Source: Hypsibius dujardini (lineage: Eukaryota > Tardigrada > Eutardigrada > Parachela > Hypsibiidae). From it: a DNA stretch of 64,000 bases. Where the stretch lies: NCBI GenBank assembly GCA_001579985.1, contig LRSR01000025.1, positions 1 to 64,000 of the forward strand, in the 5' to 3' direction. Made by a program: the position numbers and the translations under genes. Shown one piece after another: positions 1 through 11,160 of the stretch. Below the pieces are notes generated by a model. That model did not search any database. It had not been told where the DNA came from and was given only the letters and a program-made list of their open reading frames with translations. Each line of letters begins with the position of its first letter. Positions within the stretch are counted from its first letter, which is position 1.

Positions 1-1504
1 GAGCGCAACTACGGCCGCTGTTTTTCCTGTGGAGAACGAACGGAACAAGGGTTCCTCGGTACTTTACTCAATGGAACCGGGGGGTGGGTCGGCCGTCGAT
101 CGTGCCATGGCGAAGCACTGCTTCACCGAATTCTGTGCACAGAACAGCGTCGATTCCGCTTTGGACATGGGCGAGATTCACCGTCTTCGGCTTGAATGCG
201 AAGATGCTAAGAAAAATCTGGCGACACGGAAAGTCACTGAGGTGGCGGTGTCGAACTTTCGAGACGACATGGACCTCCAGTGCCGGATGGACCATGAGTT
301 GTTTCGACGCATCAATGGCGAGGTGATTGCTAGGACTCTCCAGCTTCTACAACGGACCGTGGAAACGATGAGAGGGAAGGGCGGCTTAGGGGATGACTAT
401 CAACTTCTGCTGCTTGGCGGAGGCTCACGGAATGTAGCCTTGCGCGAGGCGGTCTGCCAAAAGTTTGAATCCTCCGTCAACCGGAGTGTGCTGCTGTATC
501 CCGAGGTGGCAGCTGCCTTCGGAGCAGCTGGATTAGCGGATATTCTGGCCGTAGTTCCTGAGTGCGAATCCCTACTTGATGCTCGTCAGATTGCGCAGCA
601 CTATCGCCACCTGGCAAAGGCCTTATTGGATGCAGAGCCGTCCAGTGAGAGATTCCTGGAATTGGCTCGCTATGCAAAGTCCTTCGTCGCTGCAAAGAGC
701 AACGTCCCTAGTCCGTCTGAATGGACAGCTTTGCAACGGAAGGTATCGCTATCTAACAGTAATTCATCCAAAGGTATTTTAAAGCCACGTCCGCTGGATG
801 ACCTGCAAGGCATGGCAAGGGTTACCGTAAGGAAGTGGCAGCAAAATGGTCACTCATCGGTTCCGTCTGACGGCGAGGTCGATATCGGAGAAAGCGATGA
901 TGAAGAGATCAAACCAGACAAGCCCGAGCAAGGTGTAAGGTGCCGAGGCTTCGCTAACGGACCGGCAAATGGTGGAGTCAAAGTTTCAAACCGCAGTTAC
1001 TCGTCCCGGGTCTCTAACGGAAGTCAGTCGCCAACAGATGTAGACTGTAGCGGTGTCACAATTCTAAGGCGACCGGATATTGTTAAACTGTGCGTAGGCG
1101 AAAACGATCACGATGATGATGATGATGATGATTGGGATAAAACCGTACAAGACGGAACTTGTCACAACTATTTTGGTGGCTTAGCGCGCGGTCCTGCGGA
1201 TCCGGGAGGGCGGGGGTCGAGTCAAAGTTCATCCTCGCGGCTATCCAACCGCAGTCAATCGCCATCAGAGTTAGGCAACAGCGAAGGTGCGGCAGTTGGA
1301 AGGAGCACAGAGGCTGGTCTAGAGCATCAATGGCGGCATCGACCTCCGAAACCGCACGATGATTTTGCTGCTGTCATTAGAGTAGACTCGATGAATAATC
1401 AGCGACCTCCCGCATTCTTTAAGAAAGCTGACCGCGTCCCAAGGAAAAAAAGTTCTGGGGGTAAACGGCGAATCAGAGGATCGGAGAAATGTCAGATTGC
1501 TTAA
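1..1504 (+). CDS. HSP70-like ATPase-domain protein, 5' part outside window
   Basis: The frame is open from the window edge (first full codon at base 2) to a stop at 1504, giving about 500 residues. It starts inside the ATPase domain, at the phosphate-2 region (SATTAAVF), so the first 200 or so residues lie upstream. Visible HSP70-fold landmarks are GGGSAVDRAM, the adenosine motif LLLLGGGSRNVALREA near 400-450, and AAAFGAAGLA (connect 2) near 510-540. The last 300 residues form a low-complexity, Ser/Asn-rich hydrophilic tail with a run of eight Asp near 1109-1132 and a basic end. No substrate-binding domain is seen. It is clearly related to the genes at 7708 and 21813 but much more diverged from them than they are from each other. 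It is probably expressed, because the frame is intact; function unknown beyond a nucleotide-binding HSP70 fold. Confidence 0.85.
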   Translation, partial: SATTAAVFPVENERNKGSSVLYSMEPGGGSAVDRAMAKHCFTEFCAQNSVDSALDMGEIHRLRLECEDAKKNLATRKVTEVAVSNFRDDMDLQCRMDHELFRRINGEVIARTLQLLQRTVETMRGKGGLGDDYQLLLLGGGSRNVALREAVCQKFESSVNRSVLLYPEVAAAFGAAGLADILAVVPECESLLDARQIAQHYRHLAKALLDAEPSSERFLELARYAKSFVAAKSNVPSPSEWTALQRKVSLSNSNSSKGILKPRPLDDLQGMARVTVRKWQQNGHSSVPSDGEVDIGESDDEEIKPDKPEQGVRCRGFANGPANGGVKVSNRSYSSRVSNGSQSPTDVDCSGVTILRRPDIVKLCVGENDHDDDDDDDWDKTVQDGTCHNYFGGLARGPADPGGRGSSQSSSSRLSNRSQSPSELGNSEGAAVGRSTEAGLEHQWRHRPPKPHDDFAAVIRVDSMNNQRPPAFFKKADRVPRKKSSGGKRRIRGSEKCQIA

Positions 1505-1616
1505 AATTGCGTACAATGAATGTATCCTATTAATGGTTTATGGTTTATGGTATTCAAGAGCAGACAACCTCTAATGAGGACTGAAACGTCTGGTCGGCCC
1601 CCTCGCAACAAGAGAT

Positions 1617-3842
1617 TCAAAAACAAAATAGGCGGACAGTCAACAATTTCTCACGAAAAACAAACAAGCTTGAAGATTTCCACACGTTTTCAGACAGTTG
1701 GCGGTACAGACACATGAAACGAAATGAAAGAGTAGTGTCTCCGATTTTGGTCTTTGACGTTTCTGCCTCGACTCTTTTTGGCCGCTGCAAGTTGTATACG
1801 TTGCTCAGGTCCTTGATGGTAATCAGTTCTTTCATGTAGTCGGGGATGTTCGGCTTTTTAGACGCAATCTGGTACAACCAGATCGCTTCTTTCTGTTTCC
1901 ACCGCTCGAACACGTGGGTAATGGCGAGACGCGTGAACAGCTCTGGCGTTACGTGTTCTTGGTAGTCAGTCAGAGCCTTCAACGCCTTCTGCTGGATTGC
2001 GGCAATTTTATTCCGTTGACTTCTTGAATGGTGGCGCCGCTCATGGTAACCGGTGTCTTGTGCTCGCCTTTTTTCTTGCTTCGGAGGGGAACGAAAATGA
2101 TTACTTTGGTTTTAGCCGGTTTGATCGGAAGACGAAGGGCAGTCAGTTTGAGACCGAGTCTTTCTAGATCGGCATTCAGGGAAACCACAGCTTCTTCGGC
2201 GGTCTTACCGGACGCTTCGACGGTGGTATCGTCCGCAAAACACTCCACGTCGCATCTGGCCAAATCCGCGGAAGAGAGTTGCAGCATTTGGTTGATGTAG
2301 ATGGAAAACAGAATGGGACCCAAAACTGTGCCTTGGGGAACACCCGACGTGGTAGGGAGCGTGTCAGACAGACGGGTTTCGGTGCGTACGCATTGGGTGC
2401 GAGCGGTTAAGTAGGAGTGAAACCAAGTGAGGGCAGCCGTGTCAACTCCGATGGCTTGGAGTTTTTGTAGCAGGGTTAGGTGTGAAACGCTATCGAAGGC
2501 TTTCCGGAGGTCCAAAAAGGCGACTGCAGTGACGACGCCAGCATCCATCGATTTTTTCCATTTTTCTGTAATTTTCAAAAGTAATGACTCGCAGGGATGG
2601 CCAGATCGGAAACCAGACTGTCGTGACGATAGCAGTAAATACCTCTGCAGGTGCTTAAGAAGCTGTGTTTGTACAGTCTTCTCAAACACCTTAGAAACAT
2701 TATTGAGCAATGCAGGCAGGATGGCTGGGGGGTGGGGCACGCCGTGTTGTCCCATGTGGACGTAGTGGTAGTTGATGGAGTTGGGGTCCAGCTGGTTGGG
2801 GGCCTTCACTTGGTGGTCTTTTTTTAGCAATCTCCCCAGGACTGCCCAAATCTTCCTGGAATCGGTCGCATTCCTCCGGAAAAATTCCGTTTTGCCGTGA
2901 CGAATGAGGCGTTCCACTGATCGTTTCTTTTGGACGAAGTCAGCCTTCATCGTTGGATACGTAACCGTGCCCCGGGAAAAGATGAGCTGACGATAAAAAT
3001 TGTCGCGGGTTCGGGTGGCTTGTCTAAGGGGGAGTGTCATCCACGGGTAATCAGCTTGCTTCACTCGGCGACTTCGGATCGGGTAATGGCGGTCCACTAT
3101 GTCCAGTAGGCCTTTCACGAACGTGCCAGTGGCTTCTGACACGTCCGTAATTGGCCTAAATGGAACGTATGCCCTGGTGTGAACTGCAACAGCTGCAAAA
3201 AAAATCTTCGTCGGAACTGTGTTTCCACAATCGAAAAGAAACCACGTGGTGCTTTGGGGTGGTGGAGTGGTAAGTCGCCGCGGTGGAGCAGAGGTGGTGG
3301 TCAGAGTCTGAAAGAGGCGTGGCAGGGGATCGGATGTGGCTGGCTGGGGGTCCACACAGCATGACGTCGATTTTGGTGGCGGATATTCCCGTTATCCGGG
3401 TGGGACCGGTGACTTTGTCTTCCATGTTGTATTTGGAGCACAAGTCGTTGATCATGGCGGCGTATGGGCTGGTAAGTCCAGGGGTAAGATCGATGTTGAG
3501 ATCACCAATAAGCACGTGGTCGTGGGTGGGAAATTGGTCCAGGACGTCCTCGATGTGGGCAAAAAGCTCCTTCGTCTGGCCAGCTGTCGCCCACAGTAGT
3601 ATGTAAAGAGCGCCCACAAGCAACAAGCGACCGTCGAAGTTGCAGATTATCCACAGTGATTCTGCGCCATCGATATTCCGGGTGATGAGCTCCCGCGAAG
3701 TCACGTGATCTGGAACGTACAACAGAATCCCTCCTCCCTTCTTCCTTCCGCTAGACAGCGCTTCAGATCGATCTTTCCGGTATTCAATCAAAGTATTTAA
3801 AGCGACCATTATATTTAGCGGAAAGTTTAAGGGTTTCAGCAA
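1617..3842 (-). mobile_element. 5'-truncated non-LTR retrotransposon (CR1-superfamily-like LINE), dead
   Basis: On the minus strand, 3842-3156 encodes an apurinic-type endonuclease (GGGILLYVP, LIGDLNIDL, ending with the SDHH motif). Positions 3355-1979 encode the linker and reverse transcriptase (LLNNVSKVFEKTVQTQLL, SGFRSGHPCESLLLK, LDLRKAFDSVSH, SGVPQGTVLGPILFS, catalytic ECFADDT). Positions 1982-1617 encode the conserved C-terminal tail in a third frame. The coding frame changes between endonuclease and RT (about 3156-3355) and again near 1980, so it is inactive. ORF1 and the start of the endonuclease are missing, as expected of 5' truncation. Its 3' end lies about 100 bases downstream of the neighbouring HSP70 stop, so it inserted just behind that gene in opposite orientation. 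Clade call (CR1/L2 group) is from motif wording only. Confidence 0.85.
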
Positions 3843-5025
3843 TACAACATGATCTTAAAGGATCTTTTTTAGAATTACGTCGTGCCTTAGCACTGGGCTT
3901 TTCTTAACTGTGCGCAGTTTGCTAGTGTCGCATAGGTATTGTCACAAGTACCAAGATGATGTGACGAATTATACGCCGTTTTATTTATTTATTTCAGCTT
4001 GAGCAGAAAACCTCGTCGGAGGGCTTATTGTGTCTGGTCGATTCACACCCCTTAGAACAATTAGGAAAAATTCATCGCACGTTGGCTCGTCAAGTCAAAG
4101 TCGAAAATGGGACATGACGATACGAAAATGACAAGGCGTTCCACACAGCAGGCGGTAATACTATAAAAAAGAAACCGGAGACGAGTTGCGAGAGTTCCCT
4201 GGCCGACCTTCGTGTCGGCCTTCGTGGCTTAATCCCATGCGGTGCGCGCAGAGCATAGGTTGTTCTCGCATGGGGGTTAGGTTAATGATATACTGCCGAA
4301 GCTTTCCGATCGCCAAGTTCCGTATGACGAACCCAATGTGCTGAAATGTCATGGTGACGAAATGTCGTGTGATAAGTGGTTGGAGTCGCTTTGTACGTCT
4401 ACTGCTTATTTCTATGCAACTAATTTAAGCACTGCAAGATCCGTTAGTTACTCGATTGTGGGATGGAAGGGAGCAAGTGTCAGTCAATTCTCCTCATTGG
4501 AAGATTACCGATGCGCCGCCAGATAACTCTACTATTTGGTGAGACTACTTTTCTTTTATAAACTACCGTGATATCTGCAGTAGTGTTTGAGAGTGCCCCC
4601 AACATGATTTTAGAAAATATTGTTGCCGGGCAAAATCTTATTCAACAGATAAAAGAAGTTTTAAAATGACTGGAAGATTCCAACCTCAGCCAAGAACACC
4701 AATTTCTATTTTTTTCCCTTTCACTTTCAACACCCATTGACTCAAAATTTAATATCAAATCGATTGACTTCAGCTGAAGGTTTTGAGGAGTTGCGGCTTT
4801 TATTCGGAATAGCGTTGCTAATAATGCATGAACATCAGTGGACTATAACATCTAGACTCCGTATATATATGTATATAGCTCCGCCCGTCGACCCCGCCAA
4901 TCGATTCTTAGGAAAATTTTGAGTTAGTGGGTGTTTTATAAAATATAAACACTGTTTTTTTTAATTGGTTTGTTACTAGAACAGGAGTATTAGAGTGATT
5001 TTACGACTTCTTAAACATTTTCCAT
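3843..5025. other. Intergenic, possible orphan exon
   Basis: There is no convincing gene. A short open stretch at 3998-4117 (+) follows a good acceptor (tttatttcag) and reads as a protein-like segment containing LEQLGKIHRTLARQV before a stop. It could be a leftover exon of the kinase-like gene whose fragments follow, but it shows no diagnostic motif. Low-complexity tatatatgtatat occurs near 4862. Confidence 0.3.
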
Positions 5026-5426
5026 TTGAAGAGCGCATTATCCGTTGTGAAGATTTTGGAATTTTTCAGTCCGTTTGGTTTCCCGAACGATGCGATTCAA
5101 TGGGTGACATTTTTTACGGGACCTACATTTTATGCGCATCCTGATGTCATTAAGAGTGCCAGAAACCTCGCCTTCGGATGTAACCGAGTGGACGTTAAGC
5201 TAGGACCATACATAAACATTTGGAGTCTTGGCTGTGTAATATTAAACATGTACACACACGGTCGACTCCAGCACATAGACAAGGAGAGCATTCTTTTAGA
5301 TCAAAACTTTCGACGGACGCGTTTCGCGACATCATACTTGAAGGTAGCTGTTCCTATATTCATGTGACGTGCCCTGATGCTATCCGCATCGTTTGTGAGA
5401 AATGCTTCGAGCCTAAGGATATTTAA
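5026..5426 (+). pseudogene. Protein-kinase fragment (activation loop to helix H), dead
   Basis: The translation carries VVKILEF (DFG-region remnant), GPTFYAHPDVIKSA (remnant of the APE motif at the end of the activation loop), and VKLGPYINIWSLGCVILNMY, the well-known DxWSLGCVxxEM block of helix F. After a frame change near 5363 the reading continues as CPDAIRIVCEKCFEPKDI, resembling the end of a kinase C-lobe. No N-lobe, glycine loop or HRD loop is present, and key residues are changed, so this is a decayed C-lobe. The closest style is MAP3K/TKL kinases, judged only from the DIWSLG block. A second dead fragment of what looks like the same family lies at 6477-7100. Confidence 0.6.
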
Positions 5427-5766
5427 ATGTGTCTGCCTAAGCTGGCCGACTTAGTCCTGCATGAGAAGAGCCGCAAGCGTATCCCAGATCGCCAGCTTCA
5501 CACAAAAGCACGTCACGTCCTGCACGCAACCTTGTGTAACCTTGCCATTTGGGGTTGACAGTGTTCATGCCCCTCCTCAAGCAGCAGTGCTCATAAAGTA
5601 TCATAAAGGTACAATAACAGTACGAGAACAATGGACTCATATTAGGCATCTGATGTGGGGACGGTATCTGAGAAACAGAAAAGATTTAACATGACTGTTT
5701 TCCTGTCGGTCTACATGACTGCATATGTGTCTGCCTGGCTGGCTGACTGTCAGGTAGTTGGCGATG

Positions 5767-5910
5767 CTTCTGTCTGTATGCCTGTCTGTCTGTCTGTTTG
5801 TCTGTCGGTCGGTCTATCTGTCTGTCTGTCAGTCTGTCTGTCTGTCAATTAGTCTGTCTGTCTGTCTGCCTGCGTGTCTGCGTGTCTACCTGTTTGTCTC
5901 TCTGCCAGTC
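5767..5910. repeat. CTGT-type tetranucleotide microsatellite
   Basis: Imperfect (CTGT)n with TCTG/CTGC variants. Open frames across it (CLSVCLSV) are artefacts of the repeat. Confidence 0.9.
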
Positions 5911-6476
5911 AGTCTTTCGGCAGAATTTCGAAGTTTTAGGAGCATTAAAAAACGTGTTACTTCGATACTTTATTATACTTTGAGAACATGGTAAATCTGT
6001 GACTCAGCCATTCGGAGTTCTGTATTTTATAGTTGTAATTCGGTAGCGACAGTGCGGTCGTCAATAATTTGTGTAAAAGAAGTCTGTCAAAAAATGGTTT
6101 CAAAAAAGGTATCAGCGGGCGAGTGAACATGGGCCGCGTGGGCCGAAAAGAGAGTTCTGATTAACCTGTTGCCTTGTCTTGGTCGTTGACAACTCAGCTG
6201 CCTTACTGCTCAGCCAAATGCGAACAGCAAATTTCCAAAATTCACTGATCGAATGTCCTTGACAGCTCCGTCTGATCACTTGTTCAAACTCGTTCATTGA
6301 AACTGTTTTGATATAATTTGTTGATTGATGGTAAACGTTGACGACCACACTCTCGCTAGAATTTTATTACTTTCACATTTGCTAGGGCTTTAACAAATTT
6401 CAAATGCAACGAACGATTTGATGTGAAATTTTAGGTGGAACTTTGCATTCGTCAGCCAAAACCGACCCACTTAATC

Positions 6477-7100
6477 AAGGCTAAATTCTCCGGCATTTGC
6501 GCCAAGTGGCGGACGGCTTAGAGTATCTCCACGGTCTTATCGATAAAGTGGGACGTCGGCGCAATGTCCACGGCGACCTCAAGGGCGAAGACGTCTTTCT
6601 GACGGAGGACCGAAGGAACTGCCAAATTGGAGACAAGTTAAATCATCATTTATTTGACAAGGACTAGTCGGTCACTGTCGGGATAAAAATCAACCAAGGA
6701 ACATTGCTCCACATGTTACCGGAAATGTTGTTGGCTAATTTCCCTCTACCGGGGCAAGTCGTGAGTGATGCTACTACGATTGGTCGAGCTACAGACATTT
6801 GGAGTTTGGGTGCGTGGCCTTGGAGATGTTCAACAAAGGCAAAGTGCTGTACTTTGTACCCTTGACGACCGGGTAATAGACTTGATTTCTCCGACAGCTG
6901 GTGCGACGGGACCTAATGAGAGCATTGGTCATAAAGTTGCGCGACACGTCATCGCAGGAGCGCATCTTGACCTGCCCCGGGACAGTATGTGACTTATGAG
7001 CGAATCCTGCAGAAAAGTGGTCAAAAGTTGTCTCGTTCGGAGCGCCCTACATCGGCGAACTGCTGCTCAGTTATCTGTTCAAATGGAAAACATCGAATGA
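6477..7100 (+). pseudogene. Second dead protein-kinase fragment
   Basis: The translation shows helix E and the catalytic loop (LRQVADGLEYLHG, then VHGDLKGEDVFL, an HxDLKxxN-type loop with Gly in the second position and Asp for Asn), a DFG-region remnant (CQIGD), the PE motif (HMLPEMLL), and ATDIWSLG of helix F. One in-frame stop lies near 6666. A missing base just after WSLG shifts the frame, after which VALEMFNKGKVLYFVPL continues the same fold. It is therefore a pseudogene of a MAP3K/TKL-style kinase and overlaps in content with the fragment at 5026-5426 (helix F region), so the two are separate decayed copies rather than halves of one gene. Confidence 0.65.
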
Positions 7101-7707
7101 TAATGAGGAGCAACAGACTTGGTGTAGACGACTGGATAATGGACTTCCGATCAGAAGATTGAAAAATGTTGACCATACTGCTTAAGATTGCATGTTCCAC
7201 TTGGCAGCATAAACTGAATTATGCACCTAACATACAAGTTTAACGGCGCATTTCTATAACGTTTTGGAAAATGAGACATTGTTTAAAGGCTTAATGGAAA
7301 TATAAAGGAATCAACCGGGTAGCTAAATGATGATCCGAAAAGGGTTGGAAAACATCTCCAAGAAGACCCCTGCTGGCAGGGGTCAAAATTGTAACGGTTC
7401 TGGTAGACTGTTAATAAATAGTTCATGGAGCAGCACAAATTTATGCTGGAATTTAGCAATCGCAAGTTACGCTACGAACATATCCACAGTTGATAAGATT
7501 AACAAACTCACCCCTTACTATTCGTGTTACCATTGTCGTGATAATGCATTGTATGATAACTTACGCTTCTACAATTCACGTTCCATTCATTGACATGCTC
7601 AATTTCCCGAGCTCGTGGCGGTCTCCACCACCACAGCAGAGTTGAAGTTTCGAGGTCCACCGTTTCTCCGCATCTCAATGTTGCTTTTTGATTGAATACA
7701 TTAAATA
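7101..7707. other. Intergenic, upstream of HSP70-like gene A
   Basis: No gene, RNA or clear repeat seen. It serves as the 5' flank of the gene at 7708. It shows no visible similarity to the 5' flank of the paralogue at 21813, although the coding parts are closely related. Confidence 0.5.
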
Positions 7708-9843
7708 ATGGCTGCAATTGGTATTGATTTCGGCACTGCCAACATCACCGTTGCAATATGGGAAAACGGTTTGCCCCGTATCATCTCCAGCGTGAACGGA
7801 GCGAAGAAGACTCCTACTTTCATCGTCCGCCAACAAAGTGGTGACGTTTTCGGTGAAGATGCCCGTTCCCTGTCCACAATTATGACTGAACACGTGCTTT
7901 TCGACTTTTTGCAATTCATCGGCATGGACGTTGAAACGGCCAGAAATGTGGCCCGCCAAAACTACTACCCCTTCAATGAAATTGGCAGCAAACATAATCA
8001 CTTACGGTTCAACCTCCCCAACGGTGAGCGGTTGTATCTGGTGAACGTCGTGCAAGATTTCCTGCGACAAGCTAAGGAACTGGCGGAAAGCACACTGGGT
8101 CGAAACGTAGTCATGTGCGTCGTGACAGTACCCTGCATCTGGCAGTCCCATCAAAGAGAATTTCTGAAACAAGCTGCCAAGAAAGCTGGCTTTGAGCGTG
8201 TCTTCCTAGTGGACGCTGCGGCCGCAGCACTGGCCGGCTGTTTTCTCCACACTCTCGACTCCCAAACGTCACCGCGGAGCATTGTAGTAGTGGACGTAGG
8301 TGCGAGTTCAACCACAGCTGCAGTGTTCACCTCAACGCACCCGAACAAAGTATCACCCCCGATGTGGTACTCTACGGATCCTGCTGGCGGTGGAACGGCT
8401 CTGGATCGCGCCATGATAGAACACTGTTACGATCAGTTTCGCCAGCAACCGGGTGGTCCAAACTACCAACTCAACCATGGCCAAACTCACCGGCTGCGGG
8501 TGGAATGTGAGGACGTGAAGAAGCGCCTTAGTACGCGAAGGTCCACGGAAGTGTCCGTTCCGGAACTGGTCGACGATTTCGATTTTCACTGCGTGATCAA
8601 TCAAGAACAGCTGCGGAACATTGGGGCCGAGTGTATTCGCACGACACTGAATACCATCCAATGGGCACTGGAAAGGGTCGGTCAACCGACGGACAGCCAT
8701 ATCCTGCTGGTCGGAGGGGCTTCGCACTGCGGCGTTTTACGCGCCGCAATCCAAAAACAGTTTGGGGGCTTGATCAACCCAAGTGTGCTGCTGTATTCGG
8801 AGGATGCCGCGGCGTTTGGAGCAGCAGGTATCGCGGCTATGGCCGAAATGGTTCCCATGGATAGCGGGCAACTTCTTCTAGACATGTTTAGCGCTGACAG
8901 AATTGCTCAGCATTACCATCAACTAACGAGACTTTTCCGTGACTGGGGCGGTGAACGGGAAGCGTCGGATGAGCTCGACCGCTATATTCATAAGCATTCA
9001 AATTTCAGCCCTGCGGCTTCCGCCATAACGTCAGTCCCTAAAGACAATGGAAAGATGGAACAAAACAAACGCTCGACGAATGTAATCCGTGAACACTCTC
9101 TGACTGGAAGGGAAGCCATCGATGTTACGAAACTGCTCCATGGTCACGCATGGCTTCCTCAAACTTCCCAAGGACATTTTGAAAACGATTACCCTCCTTT
9201 GAACCCTTTACCACGCTCGGACCCGGACCATACCCAACACAGTCAAGTAGTAAATTGGGATGCCGGCAGTTCAGAGCGGCCACTGTATAGTCAGGTCCTG
9301 CGGTCGAAAAACAGTCACGTGACACCAACCGCGTGGGTGGGGCATTCTGCAAATAGTCGCGGGATAGAGCCAATCCCCATGGCGCCATCTGGTCAGGTGG
9401 AACGACATCATAATGATCCCGTGCCACAATGGGAATATAGGCCTACGTCCAACCAGGTGGTGTATTCATCGTTTAGTCACGTGGCAAAACCGGTAGTTGC
9501 TCCGATGACGGTCACTGCTCGTGTGGAACAGCATAAGCACAACGCTGTGCCACAAAGGGTCTACTCCATGACGCCTACCGACCACGAGGAAGAGTTTTTT
9601 ACTGTTCAAGACCGGCATAGTCACATGACAAAGACTAGGGTGCCAACTAGCGGTACTCGTACCGACTACGATGCTCAGCGATATTTGAATAGTCACGTGA
9701 CTAGACTGACCACACGACAAGGTAACCAGAGCCGCAGTCTGCATACTTGTCCATCTAAATGTATGATCTGGAAGCGGTTCGACATTTTCAGATACCTCAG
9801 AAGTAAGAGATCGCCCGCTGTCGAGCCACAAGCCTCGGCCTGA
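7708..9843 (+). CDS. HSP70-like ATPase-domain protein with repeat tail (copy A)
   Basis: A single open frame of 711 codons begins at ATG 7708. The ATPase domain occupies about residues 1-380: phosphate-1 IGIDFGTANITVAIW (4-18), connect-1-like VDAAAAALAGC (168-178), phosphate-2 IVVVDVGASSTTAAVF (193-208), adenosine motif HILLVGGASHCGVLRAAI (331-348), connect-2 DAAAFGAAGIA (366-376). Compared with canonical HSP70, the FDAKRLIG block with the catalytic Lys71 reads FDFLQFIG, so the lysine appears lost, and the DLGGGT loop is DVGASST. No substrate-binding domain follows. Instead there is a polar tail of about 280 residues with four spaced SHV/SHM motifs (near 535, 590, 638 and 662) and several His. 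Family knowledge suggests a nucleotide-binding, weakly or non-hydrolysing HSP70 relative (compare HSPA12 or HSPA13); the role is unknown. Confidence 0.9.
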   Translation: MAAIGIDFGTANITVAIWENGLPRIISSVNGAKKTPTFIVRQQSGDVFGEDARSLSTIMTEHVLFDFLQFIGMDVETARNVARQNYYPFNEIGSKHNHLRFNLPNGERLYLVNVVQDFLRQAKELAESTLGRNVVMCVVTVPCIWQSHQREFLKQAAKKAGFERVFLVDAAAAALAGCFLHTLDSQTSPRSIVVVDVGASSTTAAVFTSTHPNKVSPPMWYSTDPAGGGTALDRAMIEHCYDQFRQQPGGPNYQLNHGQTHRLRVECEDVKKRLSTRRSTEVSVPELVDDFDFHCVINQEQLRNIGAECIRTTLNTIQWALERVGQPTDSHILLVGGASHCGVLRAAIQKQFGGLINPSVLLYSEDAAAFGAAGIAAMAEMVPMDSGQLLLDMFSADRIAQHYHQLTRLFRDWGGEREASDELDRYIHKHSNFSPAASAITSVPKDNGKMEQNKRSTNVIREHSLTGREAIDVTKLLHGHAWLPQTSQGHFENDYPPLNPLPRSDPDHTQHSQVVNWDAGSSERPLYSQVLRSKNSHVTPTAWVGHSANSRGIEPIPMAPSGQVERHHNDPVPQWEYRPTSNQVVYSSFSHVAKPVVAPMTVTARVEQHKHNAVPQRVYSMTPTDHEEEFFTVQDRHSHMTKTRVPTSGTRTDYDAQRYLNSHVTRLTTRQGNQSRSLHTCPSKCMIWKRFDIFRYLRSKRSPAVEPQASA

Positions 9844-9943
9844 GCCGCCACCATATGAAGTGGCTGCAATCGGTTAGTGCATGCACTCAGTACGAAAGAG
9901 TCATTCCCGATCGATCAATGAGACGGAAATGTCCTTTTTTCAG

Positions 9944-10012
9944 GATCTACATGGCGCAATAGCGAGGGTGTTCGGCTTCGGGGACGAAATCCCATTTTCC
10001 GTTCGCCCCAGG
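9944..10012 (+). other. Candidate 69-base exon downstream of HSP70 copy A
   Basis: It is preceded by gtccttttttcag and followed by GTATGT, reads DLHGAIARVFGFGDEIPFSV plus three residues in phase 0, and is retained in copy B at 26103-26171 with both splice sites intact. It may be a 3' exon of an alternative HSP70-like transcript. The surrounding region is itself duplicated at high identity, so conservation alone is weak evidence. Confidence 0.3.
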
Positions 10013-10075
10013 GTATGTTCGCATTCTGATAATATAATAAAATCGAGCTTCATGATACGACATGGTAAGACATTG

Positions 10076-10735
10076 AGTGGATTCACTTGGAGCGATTTTC
10101 AGAGACGGATTTCAAAACGTTTCCAGCTTTTTTTCTAAATTAGTTCAATATTATTGATGACTTAAAAATTATTTAATCTCGAATTTCCGAGAAAATTTTT
10201 ACGAAATTTAAGTTACGGAAACACTGGAACATTCCGTTTTGCTTGATCTTCACTATAAAAATGGAAATTTATCGAAGTGCACTGAAATAATTATTTTGAT
10301 GCTGCCCCATTTTAAATATAACTGAAAATCCATCGGTATCATACAAATATTTTTCGGACATCAGGGGGCGGAGCTACATGCCAACTCTGGGAAGCTTCAC
10401 TGGAATTTTCGGTCCTCTTTGAAAACTGTGTATAGCTCCCCCCTTATCTCCGAAAAATATTTGGTTGGCGCCCGTTAATTTCAAATGAAATTTGGGATAG
10501 GGCAATGTCAAAATAATCAAATTTATTGCATTTCGAATAATCGCCATTTTTACAGTGAATTCAAGCAAACAGGCTATTCCACTGCTTTCCTAATCTTGAA
10601 ATTTCGTAAAAACAAACGTTCTTGAAAATTCGCCGATGAAATATATTTTTAAGTCAAAATTAATATTGAAATAATTGAAAAAAAATTGGAAATGTCTTGA
10701 AATCCATCTCTGAAAATCGCCCCAAGTCAGGAATC
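10076..10735. repeat. Fold-back (inverted-repeat) element, copy A
   Basis: Two arms of about 310 bases (10076-10390 and 10410-10735) are imperfect reverse complements around a centre near 10400. The centre pairs caaatatttttcggacat with its complement at 10448-10465 and flanks ggggcggagctaca. No coding capacity. It is present at the same place in copy B (26232-26925), so it inserted before the duplication. Confidence 0.75.
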
Positions 10736-11160
10736 CAGCGAGGGATACCAGAATTGACGTACATCACTATCACACTGAATATAAACATGAGCTCAGTGGC
10801 GAATTGGTAACACAGGTTGGCATAGGGTTTCAGACAGGGCAATTCCTAACCCCGCCCCGACCCTAGGCAAAATTCCTTCTTAATGGGAACCAACCAATTA
10901 ATCCGGTACTGCAAGGTCCCGAAGCGTAGTTGTTCAATATCGAGGCTCGATGATTGAAGCTGCCATTATCGTTGTCAGCGGATTAACCGTTGGCTATTTT
11001 AAAGCCGGTCGGGTCGACCTCAACCCGCCACTGGTCTTGGTTTGATATTATTGCACCTGGGCCCAGCTTGTTAGTGCCTACGGAATCCTTCTTAATAATT
11101 TGATTGTAGCCTTTTAACCAAGGCCGATTACTCAATATCAATCACCGCGGTTTGCATCTA

